NCBI GenBank assembly: GCA_950097015.1
Contig: CATNEN010000005.1
Location: 4,703,501 to 4,767,500, forward strand
DNA from: Macrostomum hystrix
Taxonomy: Eukaryota; Platyhelminthes; Macrostomidae
Direction of reading: 5' to 3'
DNA: 64,000 bases
Shown here: positions 10,882 to 22,072 of the stretch, one piece after another
How positions within the stretch are numbered: position 1 is the first letter of the stretch
Layout of the letters: every line of letters starts with the position of its first letter
The notes under the pieces: generated by a model
Told to the model about the DNA's origin: nothing
Databases searched by the model: none
Seen by the model: only the letters and a program-made list of their open reading frames with translations
Translations under genes and position numbers: made by a program

Positions 10882-11504
10882 TGGAACTAAATGGGGCATT
10901 GGTTGCCTACTTTAGTTAACCATGTACCAACTTGTTAAACATCAAAATCCAAGTGATTTGTTGTCATTCCAAAGTTAGCAAATCTTTTCAATTTGATGAT
11001 GCCCTCAATAGGCTTAGAATCTGTGTTAGCAATGTTTGTCAGCTCTTAAAAGCAAATTCTTTTTTTTCTCCCAAATCCTCTTTGATTTTTTTTTCCCCTA
11101 AAGGGAGAGTCAAGTGCTAGTTTAATCTGAACCCTATTTGATGTCCTACAGGTCAAATTTTTCAATTTTAGGACAAACTTTTGTTTATGCTAGTTCCCAC
11201 TGTAGATAGTTGAATTTTAGACTACGCAAATAACTTTCAATATTTAACGTTTAGCTCGCTAAATTTGATGCAAATTTGTTCCGAAAGCGGATGACACTAA
11301 TCTAGAACCTAATCCTTGGCTATGACTTTGAAGTACGTAATCAAGTACTGATATATGTGAGAGCATTGTTAATGAGGCTAAGTTTCATCTGAAGGCAACG
11401 ACATCTTTTATAATTAATGGACGACTATAACACTGGTGTACTTTGGTCATACTGTTCACTGTTAAGAAATTAGGTTCTTTTTAATTCTATTCCTACAAAC
11501 CTGT
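10882..11504. other. AT-rich spacer, no feature seen
   Basis: Unique sequence with poly-T runs near 11060-11095. No coding potential is visible. Confidence 0.4.
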
Positions 11505-13255
11505 TGCCTCCCTACATTCGTGTCTCCCTGCGTTCGTGTCTCCCTACATTCGTGTCTCCCTACATTCATGTCTCCCTACATCCGTGTCTCCCTACATCCG
11601 TGTCTCCCTACATTCGTGTCTCCCTACACTCATGCCTCCCTACATTCGTGTCTCCCTACATCTATGTCTCCCTACATTCATGTCTCCCTTCATCTATGGC
11701 TCCCTACATTCATGTCTCCCTTCATCTATGTCTCCCTACATTCGTGTCTCCCTTCATCTATGTCTCCCTACATCCGTGTCTCCCTTCATCTATGTCTCCC
11801 TACATTCATGTCTCCCTTCATCTATGGCTCCCTACATTCATGTCTCCCTTCATCTATGTCTCCCTACATTCGTGTCTCCCTTCATCTATGTCTCCCTACA
11901 TCCGTGTCTCCCTTCATCTATGTCTCCCTACATTCATGTCTCCCTTCATCTATGTCTCCCTACATTCATGTCTCCCTACATTCATGTCTCCCTTCATCTA
12001 TGGCTCCCTACATTCATGTCTCCCTTCATCTATGGCTCCCTATATTCATGTCTCCCTTCATCTATGGCTCCCTAAATTCGTGTCTCCCTTCATCTATGTC
12101 TCCCTACATTCATGTCTCCCTTCATCTATGGCTCCCTACATTCATGTCTCCCTTCATCTATGGCTCCCTATATTCATGTCTCCCTTCATCTATGGCTCCC
12201 TAAATTCGTGTCTCCCTTCATCTATGTCTCCCTACATTCATGTCTCCCTTCATCTATGTCTCCCTACATTCATGTCTCCCTTCATCTATGGCTCCCTTCA
12301 TCTATGTCTCCCTACATTCATGTCTCCCTACATCCGTGTCTCCCTTCTTCTATGTCTCCCTATATTCATGTCTCCCTTCATCTATGGCTCCCTACATTCG
12401 TGTCTCCCTTCATCTATTTCTCCTTCATCTATATGTCTCCCTACATTCATCTCTCCCTACATTCGTGTCTCCCTTCATCTATGTCTCCCTACATCCGTGT
12501 CTCCCTTCATCTATGTCTCCCTACATTCATGTCTCCCTTCATTCATGTCTCCCTTCATTCGTATCTCCCTTCATCTATGTCTCCCTACATTCATGTCTCC
12601 CTTCATCTATGTCTCCCTACATTCGTGTCTCCCTTCATCTATGTCTCCCTACATCCGTGTCTCCCTTCATCTATGTCTCCCTACATTCATGTCTCCCTTC
12701 ATCTATGGCTCCCTACATTCATGTCTCCCTACATTCATGTCTCCCTTCATCTATGGCTCCCTACATTCATGTCTCCCTTCATCTATGGCTCCCTATATTC
12801 ATGTCTCCCTTCATCTATGGCTCCCTAAATTCGTGTCTCCCTTCATCTATGTCTCCCTACATTCATGTCTCCCTTCATCTATGTCTCCCTACATTCATGT
12901 CTCCCTTCATCTATGGCTCCCTTCATCTATGTCTCCCTACATTCATGTCTCCCTACATCCGTGTCTCCCTTCTTCTATGTCTCCCTATATTCATGTCTCC
13001 CTTCATCTATGGCTCCCTAAATTCGTGTCTCCCTTCATCTATTTCTCCTTCATCTATATGTCTCCCTACATTCATCTCTCCCTACATTCGTGTCTCCCTT
13101 CATCTATGTCTCCCTACATCCGTGTCTCCCTTCATCTATGTCTCCCTACATTCATGTCTCCCTTCATTCATGTCTCCCTTCATTCGTATCTCCCTTCATC
13201 TATGTCTCCCTACATTCATGTCTCCCTTCATTCGTATCTCCCTGCGTTCCTGTCT
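11505..13255. repeat. Minisatellite array, 16 bp unit
   Basis: About 110 copies of a 16-bp unit alternating TCCCTACATTCATGTC with TCCCTTCATCTATGGC or TATGTC. A block containing the odd variant ATTTCTCCTTCATCTATATG occurs at about 12415 and again 625 bp later, so part of the array is a higher-order duplication. Long serine/proline/leucine frames here are artefacts. Confidence 0.96.
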
Positions 13256-13359
13256 TCACCCTACATTCCTATTCCATTCTCCGTAAATTTTTTCATACTC
13301 TTTTTATACTTTTTTCATACTCTTCATTCAATCTCTAATATATCATATATCCTCATACA

Positions 13360-13500
13360 TACTCTTAAAATTTCTCATATAATCTACGTACATTCTCATA
13401 CATTCTCTGTACATTCCTTATTCATTCTCTGTACATTCCTTATTCATTCTCTGTACATTCCTCATCCATTCTCCGTACATCCCTCATACATTCTCCATAT
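13360..13500. repeat. Short minisatellite, about 22 bp unit
   Basis: Five or six copies with core CATTCTCTGTACATTCCTTA, decaying at both ends. It follows the 16-bp array and may be derived from it. Confidence 0.75.
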
Positions 13501-14065
13501 AATATTTGACATTTTTCTTTTATTCTGTTCGACCAAAAGCAGAGCTACTCATCAATCACAGACACGTTGACTTTTGACAACAAGACAATTCTAACCAACC
13601 TATAAACTGGTGCAAAACCATACGAATGACAGTTATCAGGGGCCATGTCAAACTATTGGCCATTCGGTCATTCGTCATACCATATTGTCTGTCATCTACC
13701 ATAGGGATTTTTAGCTTTTTAGCTGGCGATTTCAACAAAGCCTGTTGGCGGAGGTTAGGCTGCACAATACACAGTTGAATCCACTCGTACTAAAACTTGC
13801 ACAACTATGCCTGAAAACCTCTTCCGCCAAGCCAACAATCTGTTCGATTTCAAACAAAGTCAAAGAAACCAACTATAGAAAAGGAAGCATAGATTGGACC
13901 AAAACTAAAATCTGTTTTAGTCCGCCGCCTGACAGATTATGCTGCTGGAGGTTGACATTTTGAACGGGAGCCCGTGCTGCCACCGGAACTATGTTTACAA
14001 ATAGTTCCATGGCATACAGGTATATCTACTCGAACTAGAGGATTTTGTATGGATCTGTTTGACCT
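13501..14065. other. Unique spacer, no feature seen
   Basis: Less AT-rich than other spacers, with short open frames on both strands (about 70 codons). I recognise no family or splice pattern in them. Confidence 0.35.
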
Positions 14066-15060
14066 GTCACTCTCCTTCTCCCCTTCTCTCTTATCTCATC
14101 TTCTCTCTTATCTCCATTCTCTCTTATCTCATCTTCTCTCTTATCTCCCCTTCTCTCTTATCTCCCCTTCTCTCTTATCTCCCCTTCTCTCTTATCTCCC
14201 CTTCTCTCTTATCTCCCCTTCTCTCTTATCTCATCTTCTCTCTAATCTCATCTTCTCTCTTATCTCCATTCTCTCTTATCTCCCCTTCTCTCTTATCTCC
14301 CCTTCTCTCTTATCTCCCATTCTCTCTTATCTCCCCTTCTCTCTTATCTCCCATTCTCTCTTATCTCCCCTTCTCTCTTATCTCCCCTTCTCTCTTATCT
14401 CCCATTCTCTCTTATCTCCCCTTCTCTCTTATCTCCCCTTCTCTCTTATCTCCCCTTCTCTCTTATCTCCCCTTCTCTCTTATCTCCCCTTCTCTCTTAT
14501 CTCCCCTTCTCTCTTATCTCCCCTTTTCTCTTATCTCCCCTTCTCTCTTATCTCCCCTTTTCTCTTATCTCATCTCCTCTCTTATCTCCCCTTCTCTCTT
14601 ATCTCCCCTTTTCTCTTATCTCATCTTCTCTCTTATCTCATCTTCTCTCTTATCTCCCTTCTCTCTTATCTCATCTTCTCTCTTATCTCCCCTTTTCTCT
14701 TATCTCATCTTCTCTCTAATCTCATCTTCTCTCTTATCTCCATTCTCTCTTATCTCCCCTTCTCTCTTATCTCATCTTCTCTCTTATCTCATCTTCTCTC
14801 TTATCTCATCTTCTCTCTTATCTCCATTCTCTCTTATCTCCCCTTCTCTCTTATCTCATCTTCTCTCTTATCTCATCTTCTCTCTTATCTCATCTTCTCT
14901 CTTATCTCCATTCTCTCTTATCTCCCCTTCTCTCTTATCTCATCTTCTCTCTTATCTCATCTTCTCTCTTATCTCCTCTTATCTCTCCTTCTCTCTTATC
15001 TCCCCTTCTCTCTTATCTCCCATTCTCTCTTATCTCCCCTTCTCTCTTACCTCTTATCTT
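14066..15060. repeat. Minisatellite array, 17 bp pyrimidine-rich unit
   Basis: About 58 copies of a 17-bp unit, TCTCTCTTATCTCCCCT, with CATCT and CCATT variants. The plus strand is almost purely C, T and A. Confidence 0.96.
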
Positions 15061-15374
15061 ATAAAATGATTTCTGAACAATAAGGCCTGATATAAAACCA
15101 TCAGGGACGCATGATCAAGTTGAAATTCACCAGATAAGCTGCAAAAATATTCACAGTAGTCCGTCCTTATCTAAAAGTACACGAATTGCTATCAAAATGA
15201 GTATACTTTTGATGAAGTTGAAAAAACTGTCAAACTTTGATTAAATGTCACTGGAAACTGTACCCCGATCACAATGCTCGATATCGTTTTCAGAGCAGCA
15301 CTTTTAGTGGGGTCTAAAACTGCTTGATTTTTTTAGAGCAATAAACCTACCGACTTACAAATCGAGATTTATAA
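15061..15374. other. Unique spacer, no feature seen
   Basis: AT-rich sequence without recognisable features between the 17-bp array and the decayed edge of the next array. Confidence 0.4.
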
Positions 15375-15474
15375 TCTACTAATCAGGGTTTAAAGGAAAC
15401 TAATTATGGTGTATAGTAAACTATACAGGGTTTGTAGTTAACTAAGTAGGGTTTATAGTAAACTATACCACTAG
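15375..15474. repeat. Decayed left edge of the 21 bp array
   Basis: Four or five diverged copies of AGGGTTTATAGTAAACTA, the unit that forms the large array beyond the SINE. The SINE therefore sits inside or at the edge of the array. Confidence 0.75.
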
Positions 15475-15785
15475 GCTAGAGGTTGTAGCCTAGTGGTTAG
15501 GGCGTCGGACACACGACTTAAAGGTCGCGGGTTCGATTCCTGACTCCACAGGAATAATTTGTGTCCTTTAACAAGACACTCAACTCTGCATTACTTCAGT
15601 TCACCCAGCTGTTAAATGGGTACTGCAGCATCAGGTGGGATAATTGAGGGTGGGTGTGGCGTCCCCCCAGTCCATGGACTGAACAGCCGTACGCAGCCTT
15701 CAGATGCGCCGCGCAATAGCCGCGGCTATGCTGTCGGCTGCACATCTGGCCCAATTGGGACAGGTGTAATAGATTATTATTATTA
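15475..15785 (+). mobile_element. tRNA-derived SINE, copy 1
   Basis: About 310 bp with an internal RNA polymerase III promoter: A box TAGCCTAGTGG at 15486-15496 and a perfect B box GGTTCGATTCC at 15530-15540. A conserved body follows (TTCACCCAGCTGTTAAATGG, then CTGTCGGCTGCACATCT), ending in an ATT-rich tail. A diverged relative is at about 62596-62835 on the minus strand, sharing the B box, body and tail in the same order. Target duplications are unclear because the flanks are repeats. It would be mobilised by a LINE, none of which is in the window. Confidence 0.88.
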
Positions 15786-16995
15786 ATTAATTATTAACTA
15801 CTAAACTAACAAGGGTTTATAGTAAACCAACTAGGGTTTATAGTAAGCCAACTAGGGTTTATAGTAAGCCAACTAGGGTTTATAGTTAACCAACTAGGGT
15901 TTATAGTTAACCAACTAGTGTTTATAGTTAACCAACTAGGGTTTATAGTTAACCAACTACGGTTTATAGTTAACCAACTAGGGTTTATAGTTAACCAACT
16001 AGGGTTTATAGTAAACCAACTAGGGTTTATAGTAAACCAACTAGGGTTTATAGTAAACCAACTAGGGTTTATAGTAAACCAACTAGGGTTTATAGTTAAC
16101 CAACTAGGGTTTATAGTAAACCAACTAGGGTTTAAAGTAAACCAACTAGGGTTTAAAGTAAACCAACTAGGGTTTATAGTTAACAAACTAGGGTTTAAAG
16201 TAAACCAACTAGGGTTTATAGTAAACCAACTAGGGTTTATAGTAAACCAACTAGGGTTTATAGTAAACCAACTAGGGTTTATAGTAAACCAACTAGGGTT
16301 TATAGTTAACCAACTAGGGTTTATAGTAAACCAACTAGGGTTTATAGTTAACCAACTAGGGTTTATAGTTAACCTACTAGGGTTTATAGTTAACCAACTA
16401 GGGTTTATAGTAAACCAACTAGGGTTTATAGTTAACCAACTAGGGTTTATAGTTAACCTACTAGGGTTTATAGTTAACCAACTAGGGTTTATAGTAAGCC
16501 AACTAGGGTTTATAGTTAACCAACTAGGGTTTATAGTTAACCAACTAGGGTTTATAGTAAGCCAACTAGGGTTTATAGTAAGCCAACTAGGGTTTATAGT
16601 AAGCCAACTAGGGTTTATAGTAAGCCAACTAGGGTTTATAGTAAGCCAACTAGGGTTTATAGTAAGCCAACTAGGGTTTATAGTTAACCAACTAGGGTTT
16701 ATAGTTAACCAACTAGGGTTTATAGTTAACCAACTAGTGTTTATAGTTAACCAACTAGGGTTTATAGTTAACCAACTACGGTTTATAGTTAACCAACTAG
16801 GGTTTATAGTTAACCAACTAGGGTTTATAGTTAACCAACTAGGGTTTATAGTTAACCAACTAGTGTTTATAGTTAACCAACTAGGGTTTATAGTAAACCA
16901 ACTAGGGTTTATAGTTAACCAACTAGGGTTTATAGTTAACCAACTAGGGTTTATAGTTAACCAACTAGGGTTTATAGTTAACCAACTAGGGTTTG
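15786..16995. repeat. Minisatellite array, 21 bp unit
   Basis: About 57 copies of a 21-bp unit with core AGGGTTTATAGTTAACCAAC. TTAACC alternates with TAAACC and TAAGCC, often in blocks. One frame on each strand is open for more than 350 codons (INPSWLT repeats on minus, FIVNQLG on plus) because 21 is a multiple of 3; these are artefacts. Confidence 0.97.
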
Positions 16996-17694
16996 CATGG
17001 TACACAAACATATTCAACTACTAAGTACAATTAGGAGTCTCCTATAGTAACAAAAGTCAAGCAAAGCGCCCCCTGGCGCAAGCAAATACAGGTTTGAATT
17101 TCTGTCTTATTCGATACTGGAAATGATCCCTTAGGGTGGGCTAAGTGGAGGCCAGAGCCGGGACAGCTGCTGATAGTACAGTTGTGGTCCGTTCACAGCA
17201 CCGCCTAAATGGCAAACAGGTGCAAAATCTGGGCAACATTTTCCCCCAGCTACGGTTGGGAAAAAAATCCTCTATTTCTAGGTATTTCTGTGAAAGAATG
17301 AACCGCTGACGGAAAATGCAAGTAAATCAAGAAGCAGATAAAAGACCAGCGGATTGTCTAGTAACTAAAAGTAGCTTTTATAGAAAGATATTTTAGCGAT
17401 ACGAATGTCTTCATATTACTGCCTGCGTTAACACTGCGCTATTATATTTATTTGTCTTTCCTTTTGCTAACAGTTAAACAGCAACTGCGAGAATTTGCGT
17501 TTTCTTACCTCAACTAAAATATCCCACCTAGTTCCCGCCCCAATGATTCCCGGAAATCACCCTTCAAGAAGATATTTTTAACCAATCGAATGATTTGCAG
17601 CGTGTGATGGAACTGATGCATTTCCTGACTGATATTATTTAGGGATTGACAGAAACACTATAAGGGTGCGCTAAACACCTGTGCGAATGGATGG
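16996..17694. other. Unique spacer, possible SINE relic
   Basis: At 17090-17260 a B-box-like GGTTTGAATTTCT is followed by a GC-richer block containing GTTCACAGCACC and TAAATGG, loosely like the SINE body at 15600. The match is too weak to call. No gene is seen. Confidence 0.3.
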
Positions 17695-19365
17695 ATTATA
17701 GTTTAATGGCACTGACGAGTAACTCGATAACAGGTGATTCTCTCGTGTCTAACAGGTGATTCTCTCGTGTCTTACGGTTGATTCTATGGTGTCTAACAGG
17801 TGATTCTCTGGAGTCTAACAGGTGATTCTACGGTTTCAAAAAGGCGATTCTCTGGTGTCTAACAGGTGATTCTATGGTGTCTAACAGGTGATTCTATGGT
17901 GTTTAACAGGTGATTCTCTGGAGTCTAACAGGTGATTCTATGGTGTCTAACAGGTGATTGTACTGTGTCTAACAGGTGATTCTCTCGTGTCTAACAGGTG
18001 ATTCTACGGTTTCAAAAAGGCGATTCTCTGGTGTCTAACAGGTGATTCTATGGTGTCTAACAGGTGATTCTATGGTGTTTAACAGGTGATTCTCTGGAGT
18101 CTAACAGGTGATTCTATGGTGTCTAACAGGTGATTGTACTGTGTCTAACAGGTGATTCTCTGGTGTCTAACAGGTGATTCTCTAATGTCTAACAGGTGAT
18201 TCTCTGGTGTCTTACGGGTGATTCTATGGTGTCTAACAGGTGATTCTCTAATGTCTAACAGGTGATTCTCTCGTGTCTTGCGGTTGATTCTATGGTGTCT
18301 AACAGGTGATTCTATGGTGTCTAACAGGTGATTCTCTAATGTCTAACAGGTGATTTTCTCGTGTCTTACGGGTGATTCTATGGTGTCTAACAGGTGATTC
18401 TCTGGTGTCTAGCAGGTGATTCTCTGGTGTCTAACAGGTGATTCTCTAATGTCTAACAGGTGATTCTCTCGTGTCTTACGGTTGATTCTATGGTGTCTAA
18501 CAGGTGATTCTCTGGTGTCTAGCAGGTGATTCTCTGGTGTCTAACAGGTGATTCTCTAATGTCTAACAGGTGATTCTCTCGTGTCTTACGGTTGATTCTA
18601 TGGTGTCTAACAGGTGATTCTCTGGAGTCTAACAGGTGATTCTATGGTGTCTAACCGGTGATTGTATTGTGTCTAACAGGTGATTCTCTCGTGTCTAACA
18701 GGTGATTCTACGGTTTCAAAAAGGTGATTCTCTGGTGTCTTACGGGTGATTCTATGGTGTCTAACAGGTGATTCTATGGTGTTTAACAGGTGATTCTCTG
18801 GAGTCTAACAGGTGATTCTATGGTGTCTAACAGGTGATTCTATGTTGTCTAACTGGTGTTTGTATTGTGTCTAACAGGTGATTCTCTGGTGTCTAAAAGG
18901 TGATTCTCTGGTATCTAACAGGTGATTCTATGGTGTCTAACAGGTGATTCTCTGGTGTCTAAAAGGTGATTCTCTGGTGTCTAACAGGTGATTCTATGGT
19001 GTCTAACAGGTGATTCTCTGGTGTCTAAAAGGTGATTCTCTGGTGTCTTACGGGTGATTCTATGGTGTCTAACAGGTGATTCTCTAATGTCTAACAGGTG
19101 ATTCTCTCGTGTCTTACGGTTGATTCTATGGTGTCTAACAGGTGATTCTATGGTGTCTAACAGGTGATTCTACGTTTCAAACAGGCGATTCTCTGGTGTC
19201 TTACGGGTGATTCTATGGTGTCTAACAGGTGATTCTCTAATCTCTAACAGGTGATTTTCTCGTGTCTTACGGGTGATTCTATGGTGTCTAACAGGTGATT
19301 CTCTGGTGTCTAGCAGGTGATTCTCTGGTGTCTAAAAAGTGATTATTTGGTGTCTAACAGGTGTT
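17695..19365. repeat. Minisatellite array, 22 bp unit with higher-order repeat
   Basis: About 75 copies of a 22-bp unit with core GTGTCTAACAGGTGATTCT. The distinctive variant CGGTTTCAAA occurs at 17831, 18007 and 18711, that is 176 and 704 bp apart, or 8 and 32 units. An 8-unit higher-order block has thus been duplicated. The GTGTCTAACAG core also occurs in the arrays at 23462 and 27505. Confidence 0.96.
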
Positions 19366-20084
19366 TCGCAAATATCTAAGAATTAATTTCATAGAGTCTA
19401 AAACTTGGCTCTTGTGCTCAACACAAAGGCCCAAATGATAATTTAAAAGTGATTGAGAAAATAACAAATCCTTCAGAGTGGGTTGGATAGTAGACATCCT
19501 TTATTCAGATTCTGTTCAATTGTTAAGATATTATTGTTAAATAAATAGTGAACACAATGCGCACAGACAAGTGGCCAATAATTATTATAGCTTGGAGTTT
19601 GATTGACAGATAGGTAACTGTATCATATGCTCTCATTTCCTCCTAGATTTCGAAGGCAGAAAATATTTTTCATCTCAGAACTGAGTATCTGGCTGCAGTT
19701 TAATGGCCCAAAATATTGATCGATTTGGTCAATAACCTTATCGCCAGTCACGTGACTGACGCTGGAATATTTGTACCCCAGTTTATCTAGCTCGAGTATT
19801 TAAATGTGTGTTGAGGATAAAGTAACCCAACCATTAGACAGAATCGACCAAGCAGTCATACCACTAGTTTAGGCTGCAGCTCTTAGTCTATAGCTATTTT
19901 TCTGCTTAAACATTTTCTATTCATCTTCTTCATCCATCATCATCTCACACGTTTGGAACATGTGGTAATTATCTATTCACTTTTTTAACACTTTTGTCGG
20001 TACGCTGCTCATGTTCCACTTCCCCATCTGCCCTTACATCTGCATCGATGTTCTCTATTCTTGATCCGACTCTATCGGCTCTCT
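19366..20084. other. Unique spacer with palindromic E-box
   Basis: Contains a perfect 14-bp palindrome CAGTCACGTGACTG at 19745-19758 centred on the E-box CACGTG, then CTCGAG at 19791 and TATTTAAA at 19797. This resembles a small promoter for a plus-strand transcript, but no exon is recognisable downstream before the next array. Confidence 0.3.
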
Positions 20085-20785
20085 CTTCTATCTACCCTCT
20101 GTAACTCTTCTATCTACCTTCTCTACCTCTTCTATCTACCATCTCTAGCTCTTCTATCTACCATCTCTAGCTCTTCTATCTACCATCTCTAGCTCTTCTA
20201 TCTACCATCTCTAGCTCTTCTATCTACCATCTCTAGCTCTTCTATCTACCATCTCTAGCTCTTCTATCTACCATCTCTAGCTCTTCTATCTACCATCTCT
20301 AGCTCTTCTATCTACCATCTCTAGCTCTTCTATCTACCATCTCTAGCTCTTCTATCTACCATCTCTACCTCTTCTATCTACCATCTCTAGCTCTTCTTTC
20401 TACCATCTCTAGCACTTCTATCTACCATCTCTAGCACTTCTATCTACCATCTCTAGCTCTTCTATCTACCATCTCTAGCTCTTCTATCTACCATCTCTAG
20501 CTCTTCTATCTACCATCTCTACCTCTTCTTTCTACCATCTCTAGCTCTTCTATCTACCATCTCTAGCTCTTCTATCTACCATCTCTAGCTCTTCTATCTA
20601 CCATCTCTACCTCTTCTTTCTACCATCTCTACCTCTTCTATCTACCATCTCTACCTCTTCTATCTACCATGTCTAGCTCTTCTATCTACCATCTCTAGCT
20701 CTTCTATCTACCATCTCTACCTCTTCTGTCTACCATCTCTACCTCTTCTATCTACCATCTCTAGCTCTTCTATCTACCCTCTCTA
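20085..20785. repeat. Minisatellite array, 22 bp unit
   Basis: About 32 copies of a 22-bp pyrimidine-rich unit with core TCTATCTACCATCTCTAGCT. The main variants are CTACCT and CTTTCT. The TATCTACC.TCTCTA stretch is also present in the KLHL20 intron-4 array at 41620. Confidence 0.96.
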
Positions 20786-21014
20786 CACTAGAGCGTGTAA
20801 CATATTGTTTTTTTAACCTCCGTGAATGCATTTAGATAGTCAGCCAATAGATATCAATTTTAAATTAACAAGCAGTGCTTCAATTTGTTATTTTTCAAAT
20901 GTTCAAGCGTATATTATCTAATGCATTAGTTTATTCACATGTGCAATTACAACAGAAAACTTACTAACACATCTAGCTGCTATAGTGATTGAAAAAAGCT
21001 GAATTAACAGAATA

Positions 21015-21020
21015 TTTATT
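21015..21020 (-). terminator. Candidate polyadenylation signal for the GPCR gene
   Basis: AATAAA on the minus strand, 1.05 kb downstream of the GPCR stop codon. If used, the 21-bp array at 21110-21905 lies in the 3' UTR. No closer canonical signal was noticed. Confidence 0.35.
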
Positions 21021-21109
21021 CATTTTAAAAACGTTTATGCATAACACTTCTAATTAATTCCGTGTATTTGATCCTAAAGAGATACAAGATGATCCCATAG
21101 ACATCAGGT

Positions 21110-21905
21110 GATCCCATTAAGATATCAGTTGATCCCATAGATATATCAGATGATCCCATAGAGATGTCAGATGATCCCATAGAGATATCAGAAGATCCCA
21201 TAGAGATATCAGATGATCCCATAGAGATATCAGATAATCCTATAGAGATGTCAGATGATCCCATAGAGATATCAGATGATCCCATAGAGATATCAGATAA
21301 TCCCATAGAGATGTCAGATGATCCCATAGAGATATCAGATGATCCCATAGAGATATCAGATGATCCCATAGAGATATCAGATAATCCCATAGAGATATCA
21401 GATGATCCCAAAGAGATACAAGATGATCCCATAGAGATATCAGATGATCCCATAGAGATATCAGATGATCCCATAGAGATATCAGAAGATCCCATAGAGA
21501 TATCAGATAATCCCATAGAGATGTCAGATGATCCCATAGAGATATCAGATGATCCCATAGAGATATCAGAAGATCCCATAGAGATATCAGATAATCCCAT
21601 AGAGATATCAGATGATCCCATAGAGATATCAGATGATCCCATAGAGATATCAGATGATCCCATAGAGATATCAGATGATCCCATAGAGATATCAGATGAT
21701 CCCATAGAGATATCAGATGATCCCATAGAGATGTCAGATGATCCCATAGAGATATCAGATGATCCCATAGAGATATTAGATGATCCCATAGAGATATCAG
21801 ATGATCCCATAGAGATATCAGAAGACCCTATAGAGATATCAGATCATCACATTGAGATATCAGTTAATCCTATAGACATATCAGATGATACCATAAAGAT
21901 ATCGG
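21110..21905. repeat. Minisatellite array, 21 bp unit
   Basis: About 37 copies of a 21-bp unit with core AGATATCAGATGATCCCATA. Variants are GATGTC, GAAGAT and GATAAT. Both strands carry frames open for more than 250 codons (SDDPIEI on plus, GSSDISM on minus) because the period is divisible by 3. It lies 170 bp downstream of the GPCR stop. Confidence 0.97.
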
Positions 21906-22072
21906 ATGATCCCAGTGATATCCCATGTGAATTGTCTTTCCTTGCATGTACTTTTATCCTAGCGTGCCTCAGTCCAATTTGCAGCCGAATTAAGCAATTA
22001 CAAGCTAATGATACAAGCTAGACAATTTCATAAGCAGAGAAGCAAAAATAATTTCAGTCGAGTCTTTGCTCG

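Noticed and set aside
11504..13570. 688-codon open frame rich in Ser, Pro and Leu
   Set aside because: It is a translation of the 16-bp array and its decayed edge, with overlapping open frames in other phases.
15486..15545. Functional tRNA gene
   Set aside because: A and B boxes are present but the acceptor stem does not pair and a conserved SINE body with AT-rich tail follows.
15786..16995. AGGGTTTA motif suggesting interstitial telomere repeat
   Set aside because: The motif is only part of a 21-bp unit with AGTTAACCAACT; no run of 6-7 bp telomeric units exists.
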